From NCBI RefSeq assembly GCF_024171525.1, contig NZ_JALJZY010000001.1, forward strand, positions 189,510-253,509: 64,000 nucleotides of DNA, in the 5' to 3' direction. Positions 26,218-34,573 of the stretch are shown piece by piece. The first letter of the stretch is position 1. Each line of letters opens with the position of its first letter. The translations under genes were made by a program, and so were the position numbers. The notes beneath the pieces are model-generated. The model worked only from the letters and a program-made list of their open reading frames with translations. It did not search any database and was not told where the DNA came from. Origin of the DNA: Neisseriaceae bacterium HSC-16F19 (GTDB taxonomy: Bacteria; Pseudomonadota; Gammaproteobacteria; Burkholderiales; Neisseriaceae).

Positions 26218-26530
26218 ACTTTTGCAAAACTGCTTGAGCTTCGCAACTCCGCTACGCTACGCAGGCAGCCTAAAACCTTAGCTGCCGTCATTCCCGCAAA
26301 CGCGGGAATTCATTTATATGCTTAAAAAGTCATTGTTTTATAGTTATTTTTTTAATTTTTATATGGATTCCCGCCTGCGCGCACCACGATCCGGGGAAAA
26401 TCTCTGGGTCACATCCGACGGCGTAAACAGCGTCAGAAACCTGTCCCTTCTCCCGCTCTGGCGGGGGAAGGTTAGGATGGGGGTGTCAGTTAAAAGTTTC
26501 AGCAATATTGATTACTTAAGTCCACAGTAC
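26218..26530. repeat. Repeat cluster downstream of ppx with a perfect dRS3 (26290-26309)
   Basis: ATTCCC-N8-GGGAAT at 26290-26309 matches the neisserial dRS3 consensus exactly. The preceding segment (GCTTGAGCTTCGCAA...GCAGGCAGCCTAAAACCTTA) recurs at about 63750-63805. The following GGGGAAAATCTCTGGGTCACATCC and GTAAACAGCGTC segments also recur near 19840/20045 and 63840-63880. No gene is supported in 26201-26744. Confidence 0.8.
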
Positions 26531-26593
26531 CACCCGCCCCCTAGCCCCCGCCCGCCAGCAGGCGGGGGGATTCGGTTACTGCTTATTCGTTAG

Positions 26594-26630
26594 TTTTCAG
26601 GCAGCCTTTTTCGAGAGGCTGCCTGAAAAC
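26594..26630. terminator. Inverted uptake-sequence pair
   Basis: Exact copies at 26596-26607 and 26616-26627 form a 14-bp stem around an 8-base loop, between convergent ppx and the polyamine-binding gene. Confidence 0.6.
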
Positions 26631-26700
26631 GAATACAATACGTTTCTGCGTAGCAAAAACAAACACAATGCGTTTCTGTGCAGCAAACCTGAGCACCACA

Positions 26701-26730
26701 AAAAAAACCACCCTCACGGGTGGTTTTTCT
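26701..26730 (-). terminator. Terminator of the polyamine-binding lipoprotein gene
   Basis: The stem ACCACCC/GGGTGGT with a 4-base loop is flanked by A and T runs, so it works best on the minus strand, 15 bp after the gene's stop. Confidence 0.88.
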
Positions 26731-26744
26731 ATTTCCAAAACAAT

Positions 26745-27923
26745 TTACTGACCGGCTTTCAGCTGTTGCCACAGACGCACGGACTGTTTTACCGCGTCCG
26801 GCGATTTGGGCAGAATCACGAAGCTCTTGGCCATTACTTCCGGGCTGGGGAAGATGGACGGGTCTTGCGCATATTCCGGCTTCATCAAATCGCGTGCCGG
26901 TTTGCTGGCCGGGGCGTAGCTGACGAAATCGGCATTTTGCGCGGCCACTTTCGGGTCCAGCGTGTAGTTGATGTATTTGTGGGCATTGGCCACATTGGCG
27001 GCGTCTTTCGGAATCATAAACGAATCCACCCACACGCCCACGCCGGTAACCGGCACCATCACTTCGATTTTCACGCCGTTATTGGCGTCGTTTGCACGGG
27101 TTTGGGCAATGTGCAGGTCACCACCATAGCCGGTCACCGCACACAAATCACCACGCGCCATGTCGTCGATATAGCCGGAAGAACTGAAGCGCTTCACATC
27201 GCCGCGCACGGCTTTGAGCAGGTCGGCCGCTGCTTTGAGGTCGTCCACATTTTCGCTGTTGGCGTCTTTACCCAAGTAGTGCAGCGCCAGCGGGAACAGC
27301 TCGGCGGGGCTGTCGAAGAAGGAAATGCCGCAGGATTTCAGCTTGCTGGTGTATTCCGGTTTGAATACCAAGTCCCAGGCGTTTTCCGGCATAGGCATGT
27401 CGCCCAGTGCTTTGGCCACTTTGTCTTTGTTGATGCCCACGGTGTTGATGCCCCAGAAATACGGCACCGCATATTGGTTGCCCGGGTCCACTTGATCCAT
27501 GAGTTTCAACAGTTCCGGGTCGATGTTGTTCCAGTTGGAAATCTGGCTCTTGTCGATGGGCTGATAGGCACCGGCCTGGATTTGACGGCCCACGCTGACG
27601 ATGGAGGGCGCCACCAGGTCGTAGCCGGATTTGCCGGTCAGGACTTTGGCTTCCAGGGTTTCGTTGCTGTCGTAGTAGTCGTAGCGCACGGTAACGCCGT
27701 TTTCTTTTTCAAACGCGGCTACGGTGTCCGGGTCTACATAGTCCGACCAGTTGTAGATATTGAGTTCGCCGGTGGCCGCCGGTGCGGCTGCGGTGCTGGC
27801 GGCACCGGAGGCATCGGAAGCCGGAGCCGCCGGGGCGCTGGTCTGGCTGCCGCCACCGCCGCCGCAGGCGCTCAGAAACAGGGCGGTCACAGCTGTAAAC
27901 AACAGGTTTCTTTTCATCATCAT
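26745..27923 (-). CDS. Polyamine-binding lipoprotein (PotD/PotF family)
   Basis: This 392-residue substrate-binding lipoprotein has lipobox FLSAC followed by GGGGG and an Ala/Ser-rich linker. The mature domain begins LNIYNWSDYVDPDTVAAFEKENGVTVRYDYYDSNETLEAK, typical of spermidine/putrescine receptors. ATG 27923 is the first of three consecutive ATGs and has AGAGG 7-8 nt upstream. No permease or ATPase genes are adjacent, so it must work with an ABC system encoded elsewhere. The choice between PotD (spermidine) and PotF (putrescine) cannot be made from sequence inspection. Confidence 0.9.
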   Translation of the reverse strand: MMMKRNLLFTAVTALFLSACGGGGGSQTSAPAAPASDASGAASTAAAPAATGELNIYNWSDYVDPDTVAAFEKENGVTVRYDYYDSNETLEAKVLTGKSGYDLVAPSIVSVGRQIQAGAYQPIDKSQISNWNNIDPELLKLMDQVDPGNQYAVPYFWGINTVGINKDKVAKALGDMPMPENAWDLVFKPEYTSKLKSCGISFFDSPAELFPLALHYLGKDANSENVDDLKAAADLLKAVRGDVKRFSSSGYIDDMARGDLCAVTGYGGDLHIAQTRANDANNGVKIEVMVPVTGVGVWVDSFMIPKDAANVANAHKYINYTLDPKVAAQNADFVSYAPASKPARDLMKPEYAQDPSIFPSPEVMAKSFVILPKSPDAVKQSVRLWQQLKAGQ

Positions 27924-28112
27924 GATTCATCCTCTAAATTAGAAGCCAACAAAACACGGAAATAAAACGGTGCGGCGCATCCGCACCCGGAAACGCTGCC
28001 ATTAAACTGTAAAAAGGCCCTGCAAAGCAAGCGGAATTTGCGTTTGCGGCAAACTGGCAGTGCGCCGCTTTTTGTGGGAAAATCCGCCTTATTTTTGCTC
28101 GGGCGACACATC

Positions 28113-28637
28113 ATGCTGGACAGAGAAGGTTATCGCCCCAATGTCGGTATCATCCTCACCAACGAACGCAACGAAGTATTTTGGGGCAAACGGGTGCGCG
28201 AGCATTCGTGGCAGTTTCCGCAAGGCGGCATCAAGCCGGGCGAAAGCCCGGAGGCGGCCATGTACCGCGAACTCTTGGAGGAAGTGGGTCTTTTGCCCCA
28301 CCATGTGAAGATTTTGGGACGCACGCGCGATTGGTTGCGCTACGATGTACCGACCCATTGGGTCAAACGCGAATGGCGCGGCTCCTACCGCGGCCAGAAG
28401 CAGATTTGGTATCTTTTGCGCCTCATCGGCCGCGAAACCGATGTGCATTTGCGCGCATCCGAACGACCGGAATTCGATGCCTGGCGCTGGCACCAGTATT
28501 GGGCGCCCATAGACGAGGTCATCGATTTCAAACGCGATGTCTATACCGGCGCTTTGCAGGAATTGTCGCGCCATCTGCGCGAATTGCAGACGCTGGAAGA
28601 GTTTTTGCAACAGCAGCAGGCATTGGTACACAAATAA
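28113..28637 (+). CDS. rppH: RNA pyrophosphohydrolase
   Basis: This 174-residue Nudix hydrolase converts the 5'-triphosphate of mRNA to monophosphate, triggering decay. The Nudix box GGIKPGESPEAAMYRELLEEVG spans about residues 38-59 (GX5EX7REUXEEXGU). MLDREGYRPNVGIIL at the start and GQKQIWYLLRL are nearly the same as in neisserial RppH. ATG 28113 aligns with the family start. An inverted uptake pair follows the stop. Confidence 0.96.
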   Translation: MLDREGYRPNVGIILTNERNEVFWGKRVREHSWQFPQGGIKPGESPEAAMYRELLEEVGLLPHHVKILGRTRDWLRYDVPTHWVKREWRGSYRGQKQIWYLLRLIGRETDVHLRASERPEFDAWRWHQYWAPIDEVIDFKRDVYTGALQELSRHLRELQTLEEFLQQQQALVHK

Positions 28638-28649
28638 AGGCGTATTTTG

Positions 28650-28681
28650 TTTTCAGGCAGCCTCCAAGGCTGCCTGAAAAC
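28650..28681 (+). terminator. Terminator of rppH, inverted uptake-sequence pair
   Basis: Exact copies at 28652-28663 and 28667-28678 give a 14-bp stem with a very short loop, 12 bp after the rppH stop. The downstream T-run is weak. Confidence 0.7.
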
Positions 28682-28733
28682 ATATGACGGGCCTTAATAC
28701 CAATGGCTGCCTATGTAACGCAGTGAAGCTAAA

Positions 28734-28808
28734 AAGATTCTGCGACTCCGCTACGCTACGCGCAGAATGACGGGCTACTGTCATCCTGCGCTTGAGTCGC
28801 AGGATCTT
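28734..28808. repeat. Palindromic repeat, GATTCTGCGACT/CGCAGAATGACG family
   Basis: An inverted pair AGATTCTGCG.../...CGCAGAATGACGG is followed by a second pair CATCCTGCGC/GTCGCAGGATC. Related copies are at 37394-37440, 48009-48048 and 53347-53425, with a half-copy at about 52474. Confidence 0.8.
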
Positions 28809-28924
28809 GATTCAAGATAATGCACACGATAAAGCAAGCTCACTCTCTTACGATTATTTTTTGAATGGATATATACCCATCTGTACCATAAGCCATTCAA
28901 AGCTGCCTGAACACACCCGCACCC

Positions 28925-30232
28925 ATGGACAAGGATTTATTCACCACCGCCCCCGCCGCCCCGCTGGCCGAGCGCCTGCGGCCGCAGACGCTGGACGATG
29001 TCATCGGCCAGGAACATTTAATCGGCCCGGGCAAACCGCTGCGCGTAGCCGTGGCCGGAGGCAAACCGCATTCGCTGCTGCTGTGGGGGCCGCCCGGTGT
29101 GGGCAAAACCACGCTGGCGCGCATTTTGGCACAAAGCTTTCAGGCGCAGTTTCTGCCGGTGTCGGCGGTGTTTTCCGGTGTTAAAGACATCCGCGAGGCC
29201 ATAGACAAGGCGCACATCGCCCTGCAACGCGGCCAGGCCACCATCTTGTTTGTGGACGAGGTGCACCGCTTCAACAAATCGCAGCAGGATGCGTTTTTGC
29301 CGCATGTGGAAAGCGGGCTTATCACCTTTATCGGCGCCACCACCGAAAACCCCTCGTTTGAAGTCAATCCCGCCCTGCTCAGCCGCGCCCAGGTCTATAC
29401 CCTTAAATCCTTGGACGACGCGGCGCTAGCGCGCCTGATTGACAAAGCTCTCGCACTGCCCGAATACGCGGGCATGCGCTTGGACACCCCAAGCCGCGAA
29501 CTGCTCGCCGCCCGTGCCGACGGCGACGCCCGCCGCCTGCTCAATCTGCTGGAGCAACTCTTCACCGCCGCGCAAACCCAGGGCATGCACGAGATTAACG
29601 CCGCATGGGCAGCCGACAGCCTCGGCACGCAAATCCGCCGTTTCGACAAAGGCGGCGACAGCTTTTACGAACAGATTTCCGCCCTGCACAAATCGGTGCG
29701 CGGCTCGCATCCGGACGCGGCGCTGTATTGGTTCACGCGCATGCTCGACGGCGGCGCCGATCCGCGTTATCTGGCGCGGCGCATCGTGCGCATGGCTTGG
29801 GAAGACATCGGTCTGGCCGACCCGCGCGCCATGCAGCTGGCCAACGATGCCGCCGCCACCTATGAGCGTCTCGGCAGCCCCGAAGGCGAATTGGCACTGG
29901 CGCAGGCGGTGCTGTATCTGGCCTGCGCCGCCAAAAGCAATGCCGGCTATATGGCCTACAACCAGGCGCGCGCCTTTGTGCAAAGTCAGCCCAGCCACGA
30001 AGTGCCGGTGCATCTGCGCAATGCGCCGACCAAGCTGATGAAAGAGCTGGGTTATGGCCGCGCCTACCGCTATGCCCACGACGAACCCCACGCCTATGCC
30101 GCCGGCGAGACCTATATGCCCGAAGGCATGGCCGAACCCGCGTTCTACCAACCGGTGAACCGCGGCCTGGAAATCAAAATCGCCGAAAAACTGGCGTTTC
30201 TACGCCAATTGGACGAGGAAGCCGATACATGA
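28925..30232 (+). CDS. rarA: Replication-associated recombination protein A (MgsA/RarA)
   Basis: This 435-residue AAA+ ATPase acts at stalled replication forks. Walker A GPPGVGKTT is at residues 55-63, Walker B ILFVDEVHRF is near 107-116, and sensor 1 is in FIGATTENPSFEVN. The C-terminal MgsA tetramerisation region (YWFTRMLDGGADPRYLARRIVRMAWEDIG) is complete. galM overlaps its stop by 4 bp (ATGA), so the two are translationally coupled despite unrelated roles. Confidence 0.95.
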   Translation: MDKDLFTTAPAAPLAERLRPQTLDDVIGQEHLIGPGKPLRVAVAGGKPHSLLLWGPPGVGKTTLARILAQSFQAQFLPVSAVFSGVKDIREAIDKAHIALQRGQATILFVDEVHRFNKSQQDAFLPHVESGLITFIGATTENPSFEVNPALLSRAQVYTLKSLDDAALARLIDKALALPEYAGMRLDTPSRELLAARADGDARRLLNLLEQLFTAAQTQGMHEINAAWAADSLGTQIRRFDKGGDSFYEQISALHKSVRGSHPDAALYWFTRMLDGGADPRYLARRIVRMAWEDIGLADPRAMQLANDAAATYERLGSPEGELALAQAVLYLACAAKSNAGYMAYNQARAFVQSQPSHEVPVHLRNAPTKLMKELGYGRAYRYAHDEPHAYAAGETYMPEGMAEPAFYQPVNRGLEIKIAEKLAFLRQLDEEADT

Positions 30233-31278
30233 ACACGCCCTTTCAGGCAGCCCGCATCGAACAGCGCCCATTTGGCCAGGCAAACGGCCGCGACACCACC
30301 CTGTGGACCCTGTGCAACCGCCACGGCATGCGCGTCTCGGTGTGCAATTTCGGCGCCATCATCACTTCCATACAAGTGCCCGCCCGCAACGGCCTCACCG
30401 AATGCGTGCTCGGTTTTGAGTCCGCCGAAGACTATACCGCTGCCGCCTACCGCGCCCATTATCCTTATCTGGGTGCAGTGATTGGCCGCCACGCCGGACG
30501 CATCGCCCATGCCCGCGCACCGCTCAATGGCCGTCTGCTGCAACTGGAGGCCAATCACCACGGCCATCAACTGCACGGCGGCCCCGTCGGTTTCGACAGC
30601 GTGTTATGGCAATACCACAGCAGCCGCAGCGACGACAACGGTAGCGAGCTCACCCTCAGCCACACCAGCGCCAACGGCGACCAAGGCTATCCCGGCACCC
30701 TGCACACCCGCGTGACCTATCATCTCGGCAACGACAATGCCTTGCGCGTGCAGTTTGAGGCCGAATGCGAGCAAGACACCCTCGTCAACCTTACCCAGCA
30801 CAGCTATTTCCATTTGGGCGGTGCCGATGACGGCACAGTAGCCCGCCACCAACTCCGCATCGCCGCCGACAGCATCCTCAACACCGATGCTGCGCTCATG
30901 ACCGACGGCACCCTGCTGCCGCTGGACGGCCATGCCCTCGATTTCCGCCAAGCCCGCGCCATAGCCGACACCGCCATCGACACCGCCTTTGTGCTGCCCG
31001 AAGGGCACGGTCCCGCCGACCCCGCCGCCACGCTGCACCACCCCGACAGCGGCATCCGCCTCGATGTCTGTACCGACAATCCGGTGCTGGTGGTGTACAA
31101 CGGTGTCAGTCTGCCTACCCTGCCCGCCCCCGGCCGCCGCGCCTTGCAGCCCTTCGGCGCCATCTGTTTTGAAGCGCAAGGCTATACCGATGCCGCCAAC
31201 CATCCCGCCTTCCCGCCCAATATCCTGCGTGCAGGCGAGGTGTACCGCCGCCATACGGTGTATGCGTTTGCGTGGTGA
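30229..31278 (+). CDS. galM: Aldose 1-epimerase (galactose mutarotase)
   Basis: This 349-residue enzyme interconverts alpha and beta anomers of galactose or glucose before GalK acts. Family residues appear in FGAIITSIQVP, IGRHAGRIAHA, LHGGPVGFDSVLW, the catalytic-His segment NLTQHSYFHLGG, and the late catalytic-Glu region CFEAQGYTDAANHPAFP. The start overlaps the rarA stop as ATGA. galT and galK lie 10-11 kb downstream, so the Leloir genes are dispersed. Confidence 0.93.
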   Translation: MNTPFQAARIEQRPFGQANGRDTTLWTLCNRHGMRVSVCNFGAIITSIQVPARNGLTECVLGFESAEDYTAAAYRAHYPYLGAVIGRHAGRIAHARAPLNGRLLQLEANHHGHQLHGGPVGFDSVLWQYHSSRSDDNGSELTLSHTSANGDQGYPGTLHTRVTYHLGNDNALRVQFEAECEQDTLVNLTQHSYFHLGGADDGTVARHQLRIAADSILNTDAALMTDGTLLPLDGHALDFRQARAIADTAIDTAFVLPEGHGPADPAATLHHPDSGIRLDVCTDNPVLVVYNGVSLPTLPAPGRRALQPFGAICFEAQGYTDAANHPAFPPNILRAGEVYRRHTVYAFAW

Positions 31279-31283
31279 AATCT

Positions 31284-31334
31284 ATCCGTGCAAAAGGCTG
31301 CCTGAACATGTTTCAGGCAGCCTTTTGCACGGAT
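31284..31334. terminator. Bidirectional terminator between galM and serB
   Basis: A perfect 23-bp stem with a 5-base loop contains two inverted exact uptake sequences (31295-31306 and 31312-31323), with A-runs and T-runs inside the stem. The genes on both sides converge on it. Confidence 0.9.
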
Positions 31335-31344
31335 AAAACCGGTT

Positions 31345-32190
31345 TTATCCAAACCATTTGCGCACCGCATCCAAACCGCCGTGACGGATGCGGATGTCGG
31401 CAGCGGCTTCGGTTTTCGGTTTGGCACGGTAGGCGACGCCGAAACCGGCGGCGGCAATCATAGGAATGTCGTTGGCACCGTCGCCCATGGCCAGGGTTTG
31501 TTGTGGGCTCAGTTGCAAACGTTCGCGGTATTCGGCCAGCAAATCGGCCTTGGCCTGGGCATCGATCATGCGCCCCAGCAGGCGGCCGGTGAGGCGGCCC
31601 TTGTCGCTTTCCAGCACATTGGCGTAGGCGTAATCCAGCCCCAGCTGCTGTTGCAGGCGGTCGGTAAAATAGGTGAAGCCGCCGGAAACCAGCATAAATT
31701 TCACATTGTGGCGCTTGCATTCGGCCAGCAGATATTCGGCTCCGGGTGTCAGGCGCAGCACTTCGTCGTAGACCCGCGCCAATTCGCTTTCGGGCAGCCC
31801 TTGCAGCAAGGCCACACGTTCGCGCAAGGAGGCGGCAAAATCCAATTCGCCGCGCATGGAGCGCTCGGTAATGGCGGTGACCTTATCTTTCAAACCGACA
31901 CCGGCGGCAATCTCGTCCACACATTCGATGGTAATCAGCGTGGAATCCATATCGCTGACAATCAGCCCCAAATCGGCAAAGGCATAATCGGGCAGCACCG
32001 CCCAATCGATGTGCTGCGCATCCCAAGCGGCTTGCAGCGCCGCAGGAATAGCGCGACCTTCGTCTATGGGCAGACGCAGCACGCTGCCTTCAAACAAGGG
32101 CGCAGGCAGCGGGCCGTACCAAGCGGTGAGTTCCTGTAAATCGCATTGCAGAATGTCCGCGTGTTGCAAGACCAAAACGTTTGGGGACAT
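31345..32190 (-). CDS. serB: Phosphoserine phosphatase
   Basis: This 281-residue HAD-family enzyme performs the last step of serine synthesis. The nucleophile pair is D80/D82 in VSDMDSTLI. Motif II lies in MLVSGGFTYF and the motif III/IV region is in AMGDGANDIPMI. The N-terminal 70 residues are a short regulatory-like domain, as in other proteobacterial SerB. A small membrane-protein gene ends 11 bp upstream and may share the transcript. Confidence 0.96.
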   Translation of the reverse strand: MSPNVLVLQHADILQCDLQELTAWYGPLPAPLFEGSVLRLPIDEGRAIPAALQAAWDAQHIDWAVLPDYAFADLGLIVSDMDSTLITIECVDEIAAGVGLKDKVTAITERSMRGELDFAASLRERVALLQGLPESELARVYDEVLRLTPGAEYLLAECKRHNVKFMLVSGGFTYFTDRLQQQLGLDYAYANVLESDKGRLTGRLLGRMIDAQAKADLLAEYRERLQLSPQQTLAMGDGANDIPMIAAAGFGVAYRAKPKTEAAADIRIRHGGLDAVRKWFG

Positions 32191-32201
32191 GGGTTTCCTT
32201 T

Positions 32202-32474
32202 TCAGCGGATAAAGTAATAAACGATATACAGCACAAACACCGCCAGCGGCAGCATTTGCAGCGCTGCCTGACGGCGGCCGTAGCTGTCTTGGCGCAGATG
32301 CGCGCCAATCAGGGCGAAGAGTACGTATTTAAACAAAAATACCGCGCCGCACACGAGCATAATGCCGTTGAGCAGCGCGTCTTTGGCGTCGGCAGCACCG
32401 CGCCAGGCCAAAACGGCGGCCAGTAGGAGCGGCAGCAGGCACACCACCAGCCAGCGGCGTTGATGGGGATTCAT
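32202..32474 (-). CDS. Small inner-membrane protein of unknown function
   Basis: I do not recognise this 90-residue protein. It has three hydrophobic segments (about residues 8-24, 36-57 and 73-88) and a basic loop HLRQDSYGRRQ. ATG 32474 is preceded by AAGGA at 8 nt. The frame stays open further upstream only through a palindromic repeat. It lies 11 bp upstream of serB on the same strand. Confidence 0.65.
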   Translation of the reverse strand: MNPHQRRWLVVCLLPLLLAAVLAWRGAADAKDALLNGIMLVCGAVFLFKYVLFALIGAHLRQDSYGRRQAALQMLPLAVFVLYIVYYFIR

Positions 32475-32530
32475 CAAGATTTCCTTTAATGGTTGGAGCA
32501 TCGCCATGAATGGCGGTAGAAGCAGCAGCC

Positions 32531-32598
32531 GTAGCTTGGGTCGCCAGACCCAACAAACTGGATGTTGCACATGATCTTGGGTTTTCAACCCAACCTAC
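32531..32598. repeat. GTAGCTTGGG-family palindrome upstream of the small membrane gene
   Basis: Arms GTAGCTTGGGTC-GCCA-GACCCAAC and TTGGGTTTTCAACCCAACCTAC flank a short spacer. It belongs to the family bracketing the transposase. A GGGCGGGTGTAAAACCCGCCCC hairpin follows at about 32630-32652. Confidence 0.85.
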
Positions 32599-32693
32599 GG
32601 CCTGCGCAATACCGTGGGTTGCAGCGTTACGGGCGGGTGTAAAACCCGCCCCTACAAAGCCGTAAAACCGTTTTCAGGCAGCCTGCGCCCGTT

Positions 32694-33665
32694 TTACAAC
32701 TTGCCCGCCACCTTTTTATTGCGCATCAGGCACAGCATATCCGCGGCCACATGGGCGGCGGCGATGGCGGTGATTTCGGCATTGTCGTAGGCCGGGGCCA
32801 CTTCCACCACGTCCATGCCGACAATATTCAAATCGCCCAAACCGCGCACAATGGAAAGCGCGGTATGCGAATTGAGGCCGCCGGGCACGGGGGTGCCGGT
32901 GCCGGGGGCGTAGGCCGGGTCGAGGCAGTCGATGTCGAAAGTCACATACACCGGATTGTCGCCCACCACTTCGTAAATGCGCTTGAGCGCGGCTTCTACG
33001 CCGTTTTCGTTAATCCACGGCGCAAACAGCATATTCATGCCCATAAAATCGCTGTTCCAGGTGCGGATGCCCACTTGCGCCGAGGTTTTCGGGTCGATGA
33101 GGCCGTTTTTCACCGCCTTGTAAAACATGGTGCCGTGGTTGAGCGATTCTTCCGCATCATCGGGCCAGGTGTCGCAATGGGCATCGAAATGCAGCAAACT
33201 CAAAGGCTTGCCGTATTTTTCTGCATGCGCCTGCAACAGCGGGTAGGTGATGTAGTGGTCGCCGCCGAAGGTGAGCATTTTGGCATTGCTGTTTTGGATG
33301 ATGTCCAGTGCATGCTGTTTGATGGTTTCGCGTATGGTCCACGGCTGGTGGGCGTCGAACCAGCAGTCGCCGTAATCGATGACCGCCAAATCGTCAAAGG
33401 GGTCAAAGCCCCACGGAAACAGATTGAGTTCCGCCAACTGCACGCTGGCGGCGCGGATGGCGGCCGGGCCCAAACGCGCGCCGGGGCGGAAAGTGGTGGC
33501 CAAATCCAGCGGCACGCCGGAAACCACCACGTCCACACCCTCCAGATTGCGGGTGTAGCTGCGGCGCATAAACGACAGCGCCCCGGCATAGGTGTTTTCG
33601 ACTATGCTGCCCATCACGCCTTCGCGACGGAAAGCGCCATCGCCGTAGATTTTATCGTTGCTCAT
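32694..33665 (-). CDS. speB: Agmatinase
   Basis: This 323-residue binuclear-manganese ureohydrolase converts agmatine to putrescine and urea. Metal ligands are visible in FGGDHYIT (H137), HFDAHCDT (D161, H163, D165) and TFDIDCLDPAYAPGTGTP. The substrate-specific tail of that motif fits agmatinase better than arginase. ATG 33665 has AAGGA at a good distance. No arginine decarboxylase gene is nearby. Confidence 0.92.
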   Translation of the reverse strand: MSNDKIYGDGAFRREGVMGSIVENTYAGALSFMRRSYTRNLEGVDVVVSGVPLDLATTFRPGARLGPAAIRAASVQLAELNLFPWGFDPFDDLAVIDYGDCWFDAHQPWTIRETIKQHALDIIQNSNAKMLTFGGDHYITYPLLQAHAEKYGKPLSLLHFDAHCDTWPDDAEESLNHGTMFYKAVKNGLIDPKTSAQVGIRTWNSDFMGMNMLFAPWINENGVEAALKRIYEVVGDNPVYVTFDIDCLDPAYAPGTGTPVPGGLNSHTALSIVRGLGDLNIVGMDVVEVAPAYDNAEITAIAAAHVAADMLCLMRNKKVAGKL

Positions 33666-33786
33666 GGTTGTTCCTTGTGTAGGGTAGGGATGTGTGTTTT
33701 TCAGGCAGCCTTATACCACAGAACCTGCGTCTTCAGCGGTGCGGAATCATCTGTCAACGACATGGCGGCAGGCGTCCTGATGACAA

Positions 33787-33817
33787 AAAGCTGCCTGAAC
33801 AGGTTTTCAGGCAGCCT
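33787..33817 (-). terminator. Terminator downstream of the DedA gene
   Basis: AAGCTGCCTGAA (one mismatch) and an exact uptake sequence (33806-33817) form an inverted pair 9 bp after the DedA stop, with a short A-run giving U on the minus strand. Confidence 0.7.
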
Positions 33818-33825
33818 CTAATGAT

Positions 33826-34512
33826 TTATCGCTCCGTGTTTTTGCCTTCCGCTTTGGCGGCTTTTTTCTCGGCGCGGCGGTTGCGGATGCGGGCGATGTT
33901 GTCGCGGAAGAAACGGTCGCGCTGGCGTTTGCGCCACCACCACCAGCCCAGCGCCACGGCACCGATGCCGATGAGCACAAACAGGCCGGTTTGGAACTGG
34001 TGCACTTTGGCCATCAGCCAGTCGATATTCTCCGCACCGTAAGCACCCAAATACACCCATACCGGCACGGAAATCAGGGCGGCAAAGCCGTCCATGACCA
34101 AAAACTGCCAGTAACTCACGCGGCGGCTGATGCCGGCGGTAATGTAAATGGGGGTGCGCAAACCGGGCAGGAAACGCGCCACAAACAACACGCGGTTGCC
34201 GTATTTGTCAAACTTCTCCTGCACCTGTGCATAACGCTTAGGGGTCATGATGCGCTGGATAAGGCGGAAGCGCAGGATTTTGTCGCCGTAAACGCGCCCG
34301 GCGGTAAACATCAGGCCGTCGCCCACCAGCACGCCGAGCATGCCCACCAAAAACATGATGTGCACATTGGCATGCCCCAAACCGGCAATCACGCCGCCGG
34401 TGACCAGGGTGATGTCTTCGGGAATGGGGATGCCGAAACCGCAGGCCACCAAAACCAGGAATACGGCAGCGTAACCGTATTGGGTGAAAAAAGCTTCCAG
34501 TATTGCAAACAT
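33826..34512 (-). CDS. DedA-family membrane protein
   Basis: This 228-residue integral inner-membrane protein has the VTT/SNARE-associated fold. Diagnostic blocks are ACGFGIPIPEDITLVTGGVIAG and FVARFLPGLRTPIYITAG, including the conserved F-x-R-F-x-P-G-x-R. Family members include undecaprenyl-phosphate and phospholipid flippases. The C-terminus is a highly basic cytoplasmic tail (about residues 190-228). The substrate is not assignable here. Confidence 0.88.
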   Translation of the reverse strand: MFAILEAFFTQYGYAAVFLVLVACGFGIPIPEDITLVTGGVIAGLGHANVHIMFLVGMLGVLVGDGLMFTAGRVYGDKILRFRLIQRIMTPKRYAQVQEKFDKYGNRVLFVARFLPGLRTPIYITAGISRRVSYWQFLVMDGFAALISVPVWVYLGAYGAENIDWLMAKVHQFQTGLFVLIGIGAVALGWWWWRKRQRDRFFRDNIARIRNRRAEKKAAKAEGKNTER

Positions 34513-34573
34513 AAACGCGGGGAGTCAGGAATGGATGAAAGGGTGCATCCCTATATGGGCGCACCCCGGAGAA

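Noticed and set aside
28792..29184. Plus-strand open frame overlapping the start of rarA
   Set aside because: Out of frame with rarA, no motifs, and it starts in repeat sequence.
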